A stretch of DNA of 59,120 bases from assembly GCA_964471225.1 (NCBI GenBank), contig CAYYEZ010000063.1, forward strand, positions 1 through 59,120, written 5' to 3'. Of this stretch, positions 44,798 to 53,726 are shown in pieces. How positions within the stretch are numbered: the first letter of the stretch is position 1; each line of letters starts with the position of its first letter. The DNA comes from JAGVJT01 sp964471225. GTDB lineage: Bacteria > Pseudomonadota > Gammaproteobacteria > Legionellales > Legionellaceae. The notes beneath the pieces were generated by a model. It was not told where the DNA came from, made no database searches, and saw nothing but the letters and a program-made list of their open reading frames with translations. Both the position numbers and the translations under genes were made by a program.

Positions 44798-45350
44798 CAG
44801 ATTCCTCGTCTTCTCGCCAGTGGTTTTGTGGAAAGCCTGGCGGCTTAAATGTCGTTGGGGTGGGTATTGGATTAAAATGGGCTGTCAAAAGATGATTTTC
44901 CGAGCCAGCCGATGCACGCAGGGTGTATACAGGGAAAGTTTCTACTAGCGTATCATGTTTAAAAACACAAAATACATCATGCTCACCTAAATATTGATCA
45001 TATACACATCGATGCGCCAAAAAAAGTTTGACATCAGAATAATAATCAAAACAAGCTTGTTCTTGAGCAGTATCTTGTGCACGAAGAATTAATCGATAAA
45101 TGAGTGAAGGACTAATTTCAATCAGACGCCCCCCCTCTGCGTACTGTGCACTGGCCGTGCATAATTGAGTTTCGTTCACAATTTCAATCAACTCAGAGTT
45201 TTCATAAAGACGATAAAGAATACGCCGTCTTTGCGTTTCATCTTCGCGAACTCTAAATGCTTTAAACACTTCCCAGTCCATATACGAAGAAAACTCCGCA
45301 ATAAAGCGCTCCTCTCCTCTTCGATACTGCTCTGTAACTTGGTAACGCAT
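44781..45350 (-). CDS. conserved hypothetical protein
   Basis: A 189-residue protein that I do not recognise. It is acidic and soluble, with a mixed alpha/beta pattern and a proline-rich tail (PIPTPTTFKPPGFPQNHW). No signal peptide. It overlaps trmB and is read first, suggesting coupled expression. Intact frame and normal codon use support a gene. Confidence 0.75.
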   Translation of the reverse strand: MRYQVTEQYRRGEERFIAEFSSYMDWEVFKAFRVREDETQRRRILYRLYENSELIEIVNETQLCTASAQYAEGGRLIEISPSLIYRLILRAQDTAQEQACFDYYSDVKLFLAHRCVYDQYLGEHDVFCVFKHDTLVETFPVYTLRASAGSENHLLTAHFNPIPTPTTFKPPGFPQNHWREDEESDETRN

Positions 45351-45429
45351 ATCGACTCAACATCATAAAATCCCTATTTTAGCACAATATAGCCAATAAA
45401 CCTCAAATTGACGGAAACAGAGCCAGGCT

Positions 45430-45493
45430 GTCCTATTAAAAAAATCATCATCCTGAGCGTTCAAAAAGAAAGAGCTCACTTTTTTAATGGGAC
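45430..45493. repeat. short inverted repeat in a 233-base gap
   Basis: Two 14-base arms (45430-45443 and 45480-45493) match at 13 of 14 bases, separated by 36 bases. The arms begin GTCC and hold an A- or T-run. The pairing continues weakly outward. It may be a worn insertion element end-pair or an expression hairpin before the next gene. Confidence 0.5.
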
Positions 45494-45583
45494 ATCCCTG
45501 AGAAAGAGAGTAAAATTTGACATCACATATTGACGGTGCTAGAAAAACACACTTTTAAGAAAAAGATTAATTTGAGAAATTCG

Positions 45584-47194
45584 ATGTCAAAACACTATCA
45601 GGAAATTTTTTCCAAACAATTTTTTCATATTGCTGGTGCACTATTTGTCTGGATACTCATGCTTGCGCGAGTATTTTATTTTTATCACGCTCCAGATGCT
45701 ATGAAAGTCACCGCTATTCCTGACGACACCTTTTATTACGTACAACTTGCTCAACATCATATACAAGACGGCGGTTGGCATTTTGATAATCACACCAGTA
45801 CAACAGGGTTTCATCTCTTTTATGCTTATTTTTTGGTTTTTTTACTCACTACTTTTAAAACAATGAGTTGGCCGGAGCTTTTTTTAATTGTTAGTCTTTT
45901 CTCCACAACAGCCCTGGCGGCAGCGACCTACTTTTCTCTAAGATCATCAGAAATTTTATTTGGTTTTCAAGCAAGCCTCTGGAGTCTACTCCCTTATCTC
46001 ACGGTTTCTGTATTCATACAAAGCAGTATGATGATGGAGTCGTGGCTCGTCATTTTTTTTACCTCACTTGGCTTCTACTACGTCTTATCTAATCAAAAAC
46101 TCACACTACCCCATCAAGCAATTTTGATTTTAGTTGGCTTTTTCGGATCATTATCTCGATCAGATTTTGGGCTGTTTCCAGGCCTGTTATGTGTTGTTTT
46201 CCTCCTCTCGGCCAAACATTGGCAACACTCAGAGGTTAAGCGTAGTTCTCTATGGTTCTTAGGTGCTATTTTAGGTTTGTGTGTCGTGTCGATACATGCT
46301 TACATGATCTCAGGACATGCGACTCAATCAAGTGCTCAAACGAAACTCTATTGGTCTTCATTGATAGGACATGACATCCAAATCCCTTGGCAATTTATGA
46401 AGTCAATCATCATACCTCAAGGAAATGACCTAAACTTATCAAACCACTTCTGGAAAATCTTTTTTCTTGTGATTTTTTCTTGTCTAGAACTTGCCTGGGC
46501 ATCGATCAAAGAGAATCGCAACACTTACTTTGTTGCTATAGCCGCGCTTCTAACATTATGTGGGTACACAGTTATTTATCGTTATAATAGTTCCGCATTA
46601 CAAGTCTGGTATGTCGCAAATTATGTCGTACCAATTTGTATTATCGCTGCGGCATTAGGAAGTTTAATTTCTAAAAGCATCGAGCGTATCCCTCCTTTTA
46701 AAAAACTCAGTCTTATCCCATTTATTTATGCACTTTCTATTTATTTACCAGTCACACTCAAGCATATATTCTATATGCCTTGGGTTCATCAATCAGGGAT
46801 GATGTATGCCGGGCTAAACCTCAAAGATATGAAAACAAATGCAACATTTGCTGCCTGGAACGCGGGTATCATCAGTTATTTTTCTGGTCTAAATATTGTG
46901 AATCTCGATGGATTAGTCAATGACAAGATCTTAGCTTATATCAAAAAAGGACAGCTCATCGACTATATTCGAGAGGAAAATATCCCTTATATTGTGGATT
47001 ATGAGTTTATGCTAGATAACCCTACCCACAACAAGCGAGGCGGCTATGGAGATGGAAAGCTACGTCGTTGTCTGGTACCAATAAAAGCGATTGATGGCCC
47101 CGCGCCGGAATGGCCTCCGTCTGCCGAGCACTCAAAGCTAAAGTTATTCGCTGTAAAATCTGAGTGCTTGTCTTCACAAGCTAACAGAGGCTAA
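45584..47194 (+). CDS. GT-C type membrane glycosyltransferase-like protein
   Basis: About 536 residues with some eleven membrane helices. After the first helix, IPDDTFYYVQLAQH followed by TSTTGFHLFYAYF matches the DD-x-FYY first-loop motif of GT-C enzymes, whose aspartate takes part in transfer from polyprenyl-linked sugars. The C-terminal soluble part (GIISYFSGLNIVNLDGLVND) also occurs in this family. The ATG at 45584 is preferred over an upstream TTG at 45530. The substrate is unknown; it stands alone. C-terminal residues after 500 are polar and basic. Confidence 0.8.
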   Translation: MSKHYQEIFSKQFFHIAGALFVWILMLARVFYFYHAPDAMKVTAIPDDTFYYVQLAQHHIQDGGWHFDNHTSTTGFHLFYAYFLVFLLTTFKTMSWPELFLIVSLFSTTALAAATYFSLRSSEILFGFQASLWSLLPYLTVSVFIQSSMMMESWLVIFFTSLGFYYVLSNQKLTLPHQAILILVGFFGSLSRSDFGLFPGLLCVVFLLSAKHWQHSEVKRSSLWFLGAILGLCVVSIHAYMISGHATQSSAQTKLYWSSLIGHDIQIPWQFMKSIIIPQGNDLNLSNHFWKIFFLVIFSCLELAWASIKENRNTYFVAIAALLTLCGYTVIYRYNSSALQVWYVANYVVPICIIAAALGSLISKSIERIPPFKKLSLIPFIYALSIYLPVTLKHIFYMPWVHQSGMMYAGLNLKDMKTNATFAAWNAGIISYFSGLNIVNLDGLVNDKILAYIKKGQLIDYIREENIPYIVDYEFMLDNPTHNKRGGYGDGKLRRCLVPIKAIDGPAPEWPPSAEHSKLKLFAVKSECLSSQANRG

Positions 47195-47282
47195 TCAAAA
47201 TGCTTGCGTAAAAAAGAAATATTTGATATAAAGTGCGTCTTAAATTATGTCAAATTTTATTGCTTGAGTTTCGGAGTTTATC

Positions 47283-47519
47283 ATGTCACGAGTGTGTCAA
47301 ATTACAGGCAAGCGACCCATTACTGGAAATAATGTATCGCACGCTAATAACAAAACAAGACGACGTTTTTTGCCTAATATTCAACAACGTCGCATCTGGG
47401 TTGCTGAAGAAAATCGGTTTGTTACGCTTAAGGTGAGCACAAAAGGCATTCGTATGATTGACAAGCTCGGTATCAAAGCGATTCTTGATATGCTTCGCGC
47501 GAAAGGCGAAAAAGTTTAA
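47283..47519 (+). CDS. rpmB: 50S ribosomal protein L28
   Basis: A 78-residue L28, recognised by SRVCQITGKRPITGNNVSHA and NKTRRRFLPNIQQRRIW, in full length. CGGAG lies before the ATG. It is followed by rpmG after 14 bases, in the common order. Confidence 0.97.
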   Translation: MSRVCQITGKRPITGNNVSHANNKTRRRFLPNIQQRRIWVAEENRFVTLKVSTKGIRMIDKLGIKAILDMLRAKGEKV

Positions 47520-47533
47520 TTTAAGGAGTTATC

Positions 47534-47698
47534 ATGGCCGCTGTGACCATCATTATTAAAATGGAATCTACTGCAGGGACAGGTTATTTTGTAACAACAA
47601 CGAAAAACCCTAGAAATCATCCAGAAAAGCTTGAGTTGATGATGTACGACCCTGTTGTACGCAAACACGTCCTTTTTAAAGAAAAGAAAGTAAAATAA
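47534..47698 (+). CDS. rpmG: 50S ribosomal protein L33
   Basis: A 54-residue L33 with good ribosome site (AAGGAG) and family segments GTGYFVTTTKNPRNHPEKLE and YDPVVRKHVLFKEKK. It has no zinc-binding cysteines, so it is the C-minus form that works without zinc. It is co-transcribed with rpmB. Confidence 0.96.
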   Translation: MAAVTIIIKMESTAGTGYFVTTTKNPRNHPEKLELMMYDPVVRKHVLFKEKKVK

Positions 47699-47761
47699 TT
47701 GTCAAAAATCTGTTTATTCATTCAGACTCATTTGATAAACATCATTAAAGTAATTAGACTT

Positions 47762-47789
47762 AATGTGAGGCATAACAATGTCTCACATT
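47762..47789 (+). promoter_or_regulatory. hairpin upstream of hpf
   Basis: Arms AATGTGAG (47762-47769) and CTCACATT (47782-47789) pair perfectly, with further CAT/ATG pairing inside and an AACA loop. It lies between rpmG and hpf, 25 bases before the hpf start. It could end rpmBG transcripts or affect hpf; there is no strong T-run. Confidence 0.45.
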
Positions 47790-47814
47790 TGTTCGGTCGT
47801 AAAAGGAGTTTACC

Positions 47815-48108
47815 ATGCAAATCGAATATACAGGTCACGGGATTGATGTTACAGACCCTCTGAAAGGCTATGTCAAAGAAAAATTCTCTCGTTTAGAGCG
47901 TCATTTTGATAAAATTATAGCTGCTCATTTTACTTTTCATCTTGAAAAGCTTGATCATATCGCCGAAGCTACGTTACTGGTTGCAAAATCAGAAATTCAC
48001 GCGAGTGCGTCTTCTGAAGATATGTATGCTGCGATTGATGCGTTAGTGGACAAGCTAGATCGACAGCTCATGAAGCACAAAGAAAAAATGAGTCATCATA
48101 GAGAATAA
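47815..48108 (+). CDS. hpf: ribosome hibernation promoting factor, short form
   Basis: A 97-residue HPF that binds the 30S decoding region when growth slows and yields 100S dimers with RMF-type help or stores 70S. Typical features are IEYTGHGIDVTDPLKGYVKEKF at start and SEDMYAAIDALVDKLDRQL. The AAAAGGAG site precedes the ATG. In many gammaproteobacteria hpf lies with rpoN and pts genes; here ptsH follows. Confidence 0.92.
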   Translation: MQIEYTGHGIDVTDPLKGYVKEKFSRLERHFDKIIAAHFTFHLEKLDHIAEATLLVAKSEIHASASSEDMYAAIDALVDKLDRQLMKHKEKMSHHRE

Positions 48109-48141
48109 CAAAAGCACCTCGCGCACAACAAGTGGCTTAAC

Positions 48142-48411
48142 ATGCTCAAGACGGAAATTACGATTATTAACAAACTTGGCTTACATGCGAGAGCTTCAGC
48201 CAAGTTTGTATCTACTGCAAATAAATTTCAAAGTCATATTGAAGTCATCAAAGGCCAACAGAAAATCAATGGAAAAAGCATCATGGGAGTCATGTTACTT
48301 GCCGCAACGCAAGGCACCCTAATTACGCTAATCATCGATGGCCCAGATGAAGAAGAAATGCATCAAGCGATCGTTTCGCTGATCAACAATCGCTTTGGCG
48401 AGCCTGAATAG
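48142..48411 (+). CDS. ptsH: HPr family phosphocarrier protein
   Basis: An 89-residue HPr. The phosphorylated histidine is in NKLGLHARASAKFV near residue 15, and the regulatory serine site is INGKSIMGVMLLAA near 46. With hpf upstream and no sugar permease nearby it may be the nitrogen-type HPr (NPr). It ends just before a hairpin repeat. Confidence 0.92.
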   Translation: MLKTEITIINKLGLHARASAKFVSTANKFQSHIEVIKGQQKINGKSIMGVMLLAATQGTLITLIIDGPDEEEMHQAIVSLINNRFGEPE

Positions 48412-48416
48412 TAGAT

Positions 48417-48558
48417 TAGACTTCTTTCGAAACTGAGTATTTTGTTGTAATGCAAGGCATATAGGTTTCGAGGAGCAGAATTTACATAAGTAAGAGCACC
48501 GCAGAAACGTACATAACGACGCAGTAGTTCAAAAGACGACGGTTTCGAAAGAAGTCTA
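48417..48558. repeat. 142-bp hairpin element with 17-bp perfect terminal inverted repeats
   Basis: The ends at 48417-48433 and 48542-48558 are exact 17-base inverted repeats containing TTTCGAAA-type sequence. Two internal stretches (about 48463-48484 and 48488-48510) also pair imperfectly, so the whole unit can fold into one long hairpin. There is no gene inside. It sits between ptsH and the convergent beta-barrel gene. The layout fits a MITE or a dispersed palindromic element; it may also end both transcripts. Confidence 0.75.
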
Positions 48559-48570
48559 TTGAGCCGGCAA

Positions 48571-49386
48571 CTAAAAAAGATATCGCATACCAATAACGCC
48601 CATATTATAAGACTGACTACCAAATTTGACATTCCACTCGCTTGTGGCCGGATGCTGTGGATACACTGCTGAGCCAAATGTGTAATTTGTTCCAGCCAAG
48701 TATAGGTAGCGATATTCAGCAAAAAGAGCAACGTGCTCTGTCCAATCAAAATGTAAACCAGCTTTTGCTTGTGTAGCAAAAGTACTCGTTGAATCCGACC
48801 GATCTGAATTGTAATGGTTAATGCCTGCTTCTAAGGGTGTCATTTGCGATGATGTCGCATTAGAGATAGAAACTGCTGCCACCCCTATCCCACCAGCAAC
48901 ATAAGGGTGCCAACGAGCATACTTTTCATGATGAAAAGAGGCCATAGCATTGACAAGGCCAACACCAACACTCATCGGGTAACTCAATAAAAAATCATGC
49001 TCAGTCAATCGAGTTGTTTCATTATTAACATCTTCCCCTTTTAAATTTTGCTGTCCAAGATAATAACCCTCAAGCTCCGTAGCAGGCCTCAATGACCAAA
49101 GAGATCCGAAAAGCATTGGCGATTCTGAGAAATAGTAGCCAGCGCTCCCTCCGACCATCCATTCGGCAAGACTATTGGATTGACCAAATGCATTCACAGC
49201 TAATGGACCACCTTTCGTATCACTATAAAAAGCTGTACCTAACTGAGTTAAACTCAAGCTAGAAAGCGATCCACCTCCTCCAAAAACACTCAGATAAGCA
49301 CGGGGTTCAGATATTGCTTGTCCCATAACCCCTGCATACCCTACTCCAGTAGCAAACAAGAACATCAAACTTGATAATTTTTTCAT
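48571..49386 (-). CDS. outer-membrane beta-barrel protein
   Basis: A 271-residue exported protein with a signal peptide (about residues 1-22, MKKLSSLMFLFATGVGYAG). The mature part alternates aromatic and small residues as in an eight-strand barrel of OmpA/OmpW or Omp25 kind, with VGGSAGYYF, PYVAGGIGVAAVS and FAEYRYLYL, and it ends in an aromatic residue after GVIGMRYLF. ATG 49386 has AGAGAGAGAA before it. Proteins of this type are numerous in Legionella and Coxiella. Confidence 0.85.
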   Translation of the reverse strand: MKKLSSLMFLFATGVGYAGVMGQAISEPRAYLSVFGGGGSLSSLSLTQLGTAFYSDTKGGPLAVNAFGQSNSLAEWMVGGSAGYYFSESPMLFGSLWSLRPATELEGYYLGQQNLKGEDVNNETTRLTEHDFLLSYPMSVGVGLVNAMASFHHEKYARWHPYVAGGIGVAAVSISNATSSQMTPLEAGINHYNSDRSDSTSTFATQAKAGLHFDWTEHVALFAEYRYLYLAGTNYTFGSAVYPQHPATSEWNVKFGSQSYNMGVIGMRYLF

Positions 49387-49504
49387 ATTGTTCTCTCTCT
49401 TAAAAATTGGAGTCACGACTTACCAATAACGTCGACCCTTCAACGTCTCGGCGCAGCTTTTATCGTAATTACTGAGTGTGTTGCCTCTTTCTCCGGCACA
49501 AATT

Positions 49505-51496
49505 CTACCAAATTTCACAGATTTTATTCTCTTCGGTTGTCATGCCAAAAGCCTGCTGAAATGCCTTCAAATTTACCAAACTACCATTCACACGATACAT
49601 CGCAGGGGGATGAGGGTCGGTAATAATCCAAAGCTTTGCCTGCTCAGGACGTGTATTATTTGCCCAAATATGCGCAAAACCTAAAAAGAACTGTTGATCA
49701 GGTGTAAAACCAGCGACTTTTTTTGCTTTTTTATATTCTTTCGACGCGTGAAAAGCTAAATAAGCAAGCTTTAGCCCTCCTAAATCGGCGGTCGCCTCAC
49801 CCACGACGAGGGGGCCGCGTACGGGTAATCCTGCAACCTCATAACTAGAGAATTGCTTTGATACACAGGCAGTTGCTTCTTGAAATGCCTTCAAGTCATT
49901 TGCCGTCCACCAGTTTTTGAGATTACCGTAACCGTCAAATTTTGCGCCTTGATCATCAAATCCATGCGTAATTTCATGCCCAATCACAGCACCAATACCA
50001 CCATAATTCACAGCAAGAGGAGCATTTTCATCATAAAAAGGCGATGCTAAAATACCCATCGGAATGGTAATATTATTCATCGAGGTATCGTAGTAAGCAT
50101 TGACCATTTGAGGCGTCATGTACCACTCATTTTCATCTACAGGGCGACCGATTTTTTGAAGATTTCGACGTGCAAGATAAGTGTTGCCTCGCATCACATT
50201 CAAAACATAAGGCCCTTTTTCAACATGAAATGAGCTATAATCCCACCACGTGTTCGGATAACCAATACGTTTTTTCATCAGAAGAAGTTTTTGAAGTGCA
50301 GCCTTACGTGTTTCAGGAGACATCCAATAGAGTGTTTTGAGCTCTTCCTGAAATACTTTATAAATATTTTCAGTCATTTCAATCACTTGGCGCTTTACTG
50401 ACTCTTTAGCGTATTTTTTAATATACAGCTCTCCCATAGCAAAGCCAAGACTATTGCTTTCCTCACGCAGAACACGTTTCCACCGTGGCGGCTGAGCTTT
50501 TAGACCTTTTAAAGCCTGAAACATCTTAAACGAAGCCTCTTCAAAAGGTGCGGGCAAATCGTCCGCAAAGGTCGAAAGCACGTGCCACTTCAAATAAACA
50601 CGCCAAGCGTCGAGAGGAAATTTCACCAACATGTTATCAATCACTTCCATAAATTGTGGTGTTTCGACATTCATACTCGAAACTGTCGATAAATCTAAAG
50701 CTTGCCAATACGATGACCAAGAAAAATGAGGAGTCATCTGATGCAGCTGCTTTAAAGACATCACATGATAAATCGCGTCTGGGTCACGTAACTCAGCCTG
50801 TGATTTGGAGGCTTTCGCAATTAAAGTCTCTATCTCTAAAATGACCTTGGCATGCTGCATGGCATTTTCTGGCGTCTCACCAACTAACACAAAGATAGTA
50901 TTCATATATACTAAAAAGGCTTGTCGAATCGACTCAAAATTCTGACCCTCTTTAAGATAATAATCTCTATCTGGTAGCGTTAAACCGTCTTGAACAATCC
51001 CGGCTATCATTTTTTGACTGTCTTTAAAATCTTGCATCGCACCAAAATCAAACAGCACGTGCACACCTAAAAGATGTAAAGATGCGATAATTTTTGGAAG
51101 ATCTTCTATTGAGCTAAATGTTTGAATTTTCTCAAAAATAGGTTGAAGAGGAGTCAATCCTGCTTGACGAATCATCTTCTCATCCATTCCACTTCGGTAA
51201 AAATCACCAACTTTTTGAGTTAAGCTCCCAGGCTTCGCATCTTTATCCTCTGCAGCATTCTCGACAAGATTATGCATTAATACTTCAATTTGCTCGACCA
51301 ACACCGAAAAAGATCCCCAACTGGCATAATGCGCGGGAATGGGGTTATTTTTCTGCCATGAACCATTGGCATAAACAAAGAAATTCTCCTGTGGAGAGAC
51401 TTCTTTATTCATCCAATCCAAATGTAGCCCAGTATCTTTTGCAGCATATGCAGAAAGACTCATTAATGTTAAAAACAATTTGGAGAATGTGCGCAT
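49505..51496 (-). CDS. pepO: secreted M13 family (neprilysin-like) metallopeptidase
   Basis: A 663-residue zinc peptidase. A signal peptide (to about residue 19) precedes the neprilysin fold. The metal site is GHEITHGFDD near residue 505, with the third ligand in VGEATADLGG near 566; NAYYDTSMNNITIP is the substrate-binding NxxY region, and the end NKICEIW matches the family CxxW. Such enzymes cut short peptides. It lies 2 bases downstream of a small secreted protein gene. Confidence 0.94.
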   Translation of the reverse strand: MRTFSKLFLTLMSLSAYAAKDTGLHLDWMNKEVSPQENFFVYANGSWQKNNPIPAHYASWGSFSVLVEQIEVLMHNLVENAAEDKDAKPGSLTQKVGDFYRSGMDEKMIRQAGLTPLQPIFEKIQTFSSIEDLPKIIASLHLLGVHVLFDFGAMQDFKDSQKMIAGIVQDGLTLPDRDYYLKEGQNFESIRQAFLVYMNTIFVLVGETPENAMQHAKVILEIETLIAKASKSQAELRDPDAIYHVMSLKQLHQMTPHFSWSSYWQALDLSTVSSMNVETPQFMEVIDNMLVKFPLDAWRVYLKWHVLSTFADDLPAPFEEASFKMFQALKGLKAQPPRWKRVLREESNSLGFAMGELYIKKYAKESVKRQVIEMTENIYKVFQEELKTLYWMSPETRKAALQKLLLMKKRIGYPNTWWDYSSFHVEKGPYVLNVMRGNTYLARRNLQKIGRPVDENEWYMTPQMVNAYYDTSMNNITIPMGILASPFYDENAPLAVNYGGIGAVIGHEITHGFDDQGAKFDGYGNLKNWWTANDLKAFQEATACVSKQFSSYEVAGLPVRGPLVVGEATADLGGLKLAYLAFHASKEYKKAKKVAGFTPDQQFFLGFAHIWANNTRPEQAKLWIITDPHPPAMYRVNGSLVNLKAFQQAFGMTTEENKICEIW

Positions 51497-51498
51497 TA

Positions 51499-51846
51499 TT
51501 ATTTATACACTCCTGCTGGTGTATAGCGTTGACCAAAAGGTGTTTCTCTCACAAACGTTGAAGGATAAACGCTTGCAACACTACCAGGAATACAAGGACC
51601 ACCGATATATTCATCATCAACCATCAGATCCATATTCACATTAGCATGTTGATAACGCATCACCTCAAGATAAACCTCTTTGCTCACATATACCGGTAAA
51701 TTATTGCAATAAACCGTATAGAGACGATTAACCATCGGTTTCTTTGCCGCAGGCAACTCACAAGACCAGCGAAAATGATGCAAATCACATGCTGCAAATG
51801 AGGACATTGTGAGACACATGCATGCTATCCAAAGTACTGATTTCAT
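51499..51846 (-). CDS. small secreted protein of unknown function
   Basis: A 115-residue protein with a signal peptide cut after SFAA near residue 19 and four cysteines in the mature part (CDLHHFRWSC, YCNN, GPC). No family known to me. It precedes pepO with adjacent stop and start, so the two are likely co-expressed. Confidence 0.75.
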   Translation of the reverse strand: MKSVLWIACMCLTMSSFAACDLHHFRWSCELPAAKKPMVNRLYTVYCNNLPVYVSKEVYLEVMRYQHANVNMDLMVDDEYIGGPCIPGSVASVYPSTFVRETPFGQRYTPAGVYK

Positions 51847-51898
51847 TGACGTATCCTTGTCTTTTTAAATCATAGAACCAGCATACCTTGTTTAAAAT

Positions 51899-52669
51899 TT
51901 AAGGTCTATCGGTTTTTTTCATCTTACGTCCCTTTGCAAGTTGGCGTCTATGTTTTCGCATGCGATGTACCGCCACAAGGGTTTGCACAGGGCCAGATAA
52001 AGCATAACCTAATGAGGCTACCAACAATACCAGCTGTGGATTTAAAGCGACTGCAACAAAGAGTAGAACAATAATTAAAACATGCAAAAATCGATTTTTA
52101 CCACGCACGTCTAAATCTTTAAAACTATAATAGCGAATATTGCTCACCATCAAAATTGACGTTACCAATGAAACTATCACGACAATCAACGACATTTTGG
52201 ATGCAAGTATTTCGTAAGATTCACACACCCATACAAGCGATGCTAAGATTGCCCCCCCAGTCGGGCATGCAAGACCTTGGAAATAGCGTTTATCTGCCGT
52301 TTCAAGCTGCGTATTAAAGCGAGCCAAGCGCAGAGCAACTGCTGCGGTATAAATAAATGAAACCAACCAGCCTAATTTACCCAGACGCTCAAGATCCCAA
52401 CTATAGGTCAACATCGCCGGCGCCACACCAAAAGTAACGAGATCGGACAAACTATCGTACTCTGCACCAAAGGCAGTTTGCGTATTCGTCATACGTGCAA
52501 TTCTGCCATCCAAACTGTCTGCAATCATACCAATAAAAATTGCAATCGCTGCCACATCATAAAATCCCTTAAATGAAGCGACAATAGAATAAAACGCTGC
52601 AAATAAGCTACTTGTTGTCAATAAATTGGGCAATAAATAGATGCCGGATACTTTTTGTTTTACAGTCAT
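51899..52669 (-). CDS. pssA: CDP-diacylglycerol-serine O-phosphatidyltransferase
   Basis: A 256-residue membrane enzyme of the CDP-alcohol phosphatidyltransferase class that makes phosphatidylserine. The signature DSLDGRIARMTNTQTAFGAE followed by YDSLSD fits D-G-x2-A-R-x8-G-x3-D-x3-D. Six to eight membrane helices are seen. The ATG 52669 with GGAG nine bases before it is preferred; ATG 52684 is possible. This is the Bacillus/Legionella-type enzyme, unlike the PLD-type of E. coli. Confidence 0.93.
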   Translation of the reverse strand: MTVKQKVSGIYLLPNLLTTSSLFAAFYSIVASFKGFYDVAAIAIFIGMIADSLDGRIARMTNTQTAFGAEYDSLSDLVTFGVAPAMLTYSWDLERLGKLGWLVSFIYTAAVALRLARFNTQLETADKRYFQGLACPTGGAILASLVWVCESYEILASKMSLIVVIVSLVTSILMVSNIRYYSFKDLDVRGKNRFLHVLIIVLLFVAVALNPQLVLLVASLGYALSGPVQTLVAVHRMRKHRRQLAKGRKMKKTDRP

Positions 52670-52800
52670 TAAATTCCACTCCATCAATACAATAGATTTG
52701 TTATGCCCTTTGCGGGTGAATTCTACCAGAATGCATCAAAAGTCGCATTTTAAAGTCCCTTTAGTATATACTACACTTATGATTGTATTCGTCGTTCATT

Positions 52801-53085
52801 ATGGGTAAAAACACTAAAGATAAGAAAATTATGATCCAAGGCGTTACGGATCAGGGCAAGGTGTTCAGACCCAGTGACTGGGCTGAGCGAATGAGCGGCA
52901 GCATGGCCAGCTTCAAAGATAGCCGTATTCATTACTCTCCTCTTTTACAGCCAACGATAAATCAGGCAGGCTATAAATGTGTTTTGCTTGATCCTAAGCT
53001 GAAAGAGTCTAGTCCGCAAGTATATCAGGCAATACTCGACTTCGCTAAAGCGAATCACCTAAAAATTTGCGATGAAGACGATTAG
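52801..53085 (+). CDS. DUF3579 family protein
   Basis: A 94-residue soluble protein. IQGVTDQGKVFRPSDWAERM is the characteristic start of DUF3579 proteins, found in beta- and gammaproteobacteria without known role. ATG 52801 is chosen over a TTG at 52783. It is divergent from pssA and converges on the IcmC-like gene. Confidence 0.85.
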   Translation: MGKNTKDKKIMIQGVTDQGKVFRPSDWAERMSGSMASFKDSRIHYSPLLQPTINQAGYKCVLLDPKLKESSPQVYQAILDFAKANHLKICDEDD

Positions 53086-53112
53086 AGACCATATCAGACC
53101 CTGAAATTTGGT

Positions 53113-53631
53113 TTATGCAGTACCTTTTATCAATGCAAAAATGTAACTCATCGTAGTTGTCAGTGCGCTGGTCGTGCTTTCAAAATTCATCGCAAGAATA
53201 CCTGCAATCAGAAATGCGAACCCCTTAGGGCCAATTTTATCATCTCCAGGCTTTGACGCGCTGATCATAAGAGAAGTCCCGCGGATAAACCATAACAAAC
53301 CCGTGGTCTCGATAATCACAACCAGGGCGTGGTAAAAGGGACTCGGCTGATCGCTATAACTGAGGACATTAGAGGGGCCAAAAAAAGTATTTGAAAGTGT
53401 CTCTACACTAGAAGGTAAGTAAATTAATAGCGCCCCGCCTAAAATAAAAGCAAGCGCTGCACCAACACCTTCTTGATGTCCACCGTGATGCTTTTCAAGT
53501 ACATTTTTTAATTTTCCAAGACCAATAATCACCAAAATAATACCAAGCACATATCCCATGCCAGACAACAGTTTCTGCACAGGCTGCATGGAATTGCTTA
53601 AATTGATGAGCATGGTCGTTAAATCAATCAT
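53113..53631 (-). CDS. IcmC/DotE-like type IVB secretion membrane protein
   Basis: A 172-residue protein with four membrane segments. Features shared with IcmC/DotE (and TraQ-like proteins) are the start LINLSNSMQPVQKLLSGMGY, a second helix followed by KLKNV, the YLPSSVETLSNTFFG-x-SNVLSY stretch and IGPKGFAFLIAGILAMNF near the end. In Legionella IcmC belongs to the Dot/Icm inner-membrane set. Here it is alone, without other dot/icm genes. The assignment is by eye; related small membrane proteins (IcmV, DotV) are alternatives. Confidence 0.65.
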   Translation of the reverse strand: MIDLTTMLINLSNSMQPVQKLLSGMGYVLGIILVIIGLGKLKNVLEKHHGGHQEGVGAALAFILGGALLIYLPSSVETLSNTFFGPSNVLSYSDQPSPFYHALVVIIETTGLLWFIRGTSLMISASKPGDDKIGPKGFAFLIAGILAMNFESTTSALTTTMSYIFALIKGTA

Positions 53632-53726
53632 ACCCGTTCCATTTTCTTTCGTTATACACTCGAGGTTTTATGCAACTCTTGCTATAGTAACCTCAATTCG
53701 AATCATTGACTGACAAACATCATCCC

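Noticed and set aside
48363..48779. 138-residue minus-strand reading frame across the hairpin element
   Set aside because: It overlaps ptsH, the 142-bp inverted repeat and the 3' end of the beta-barrel gene in another frame, and has no family features.
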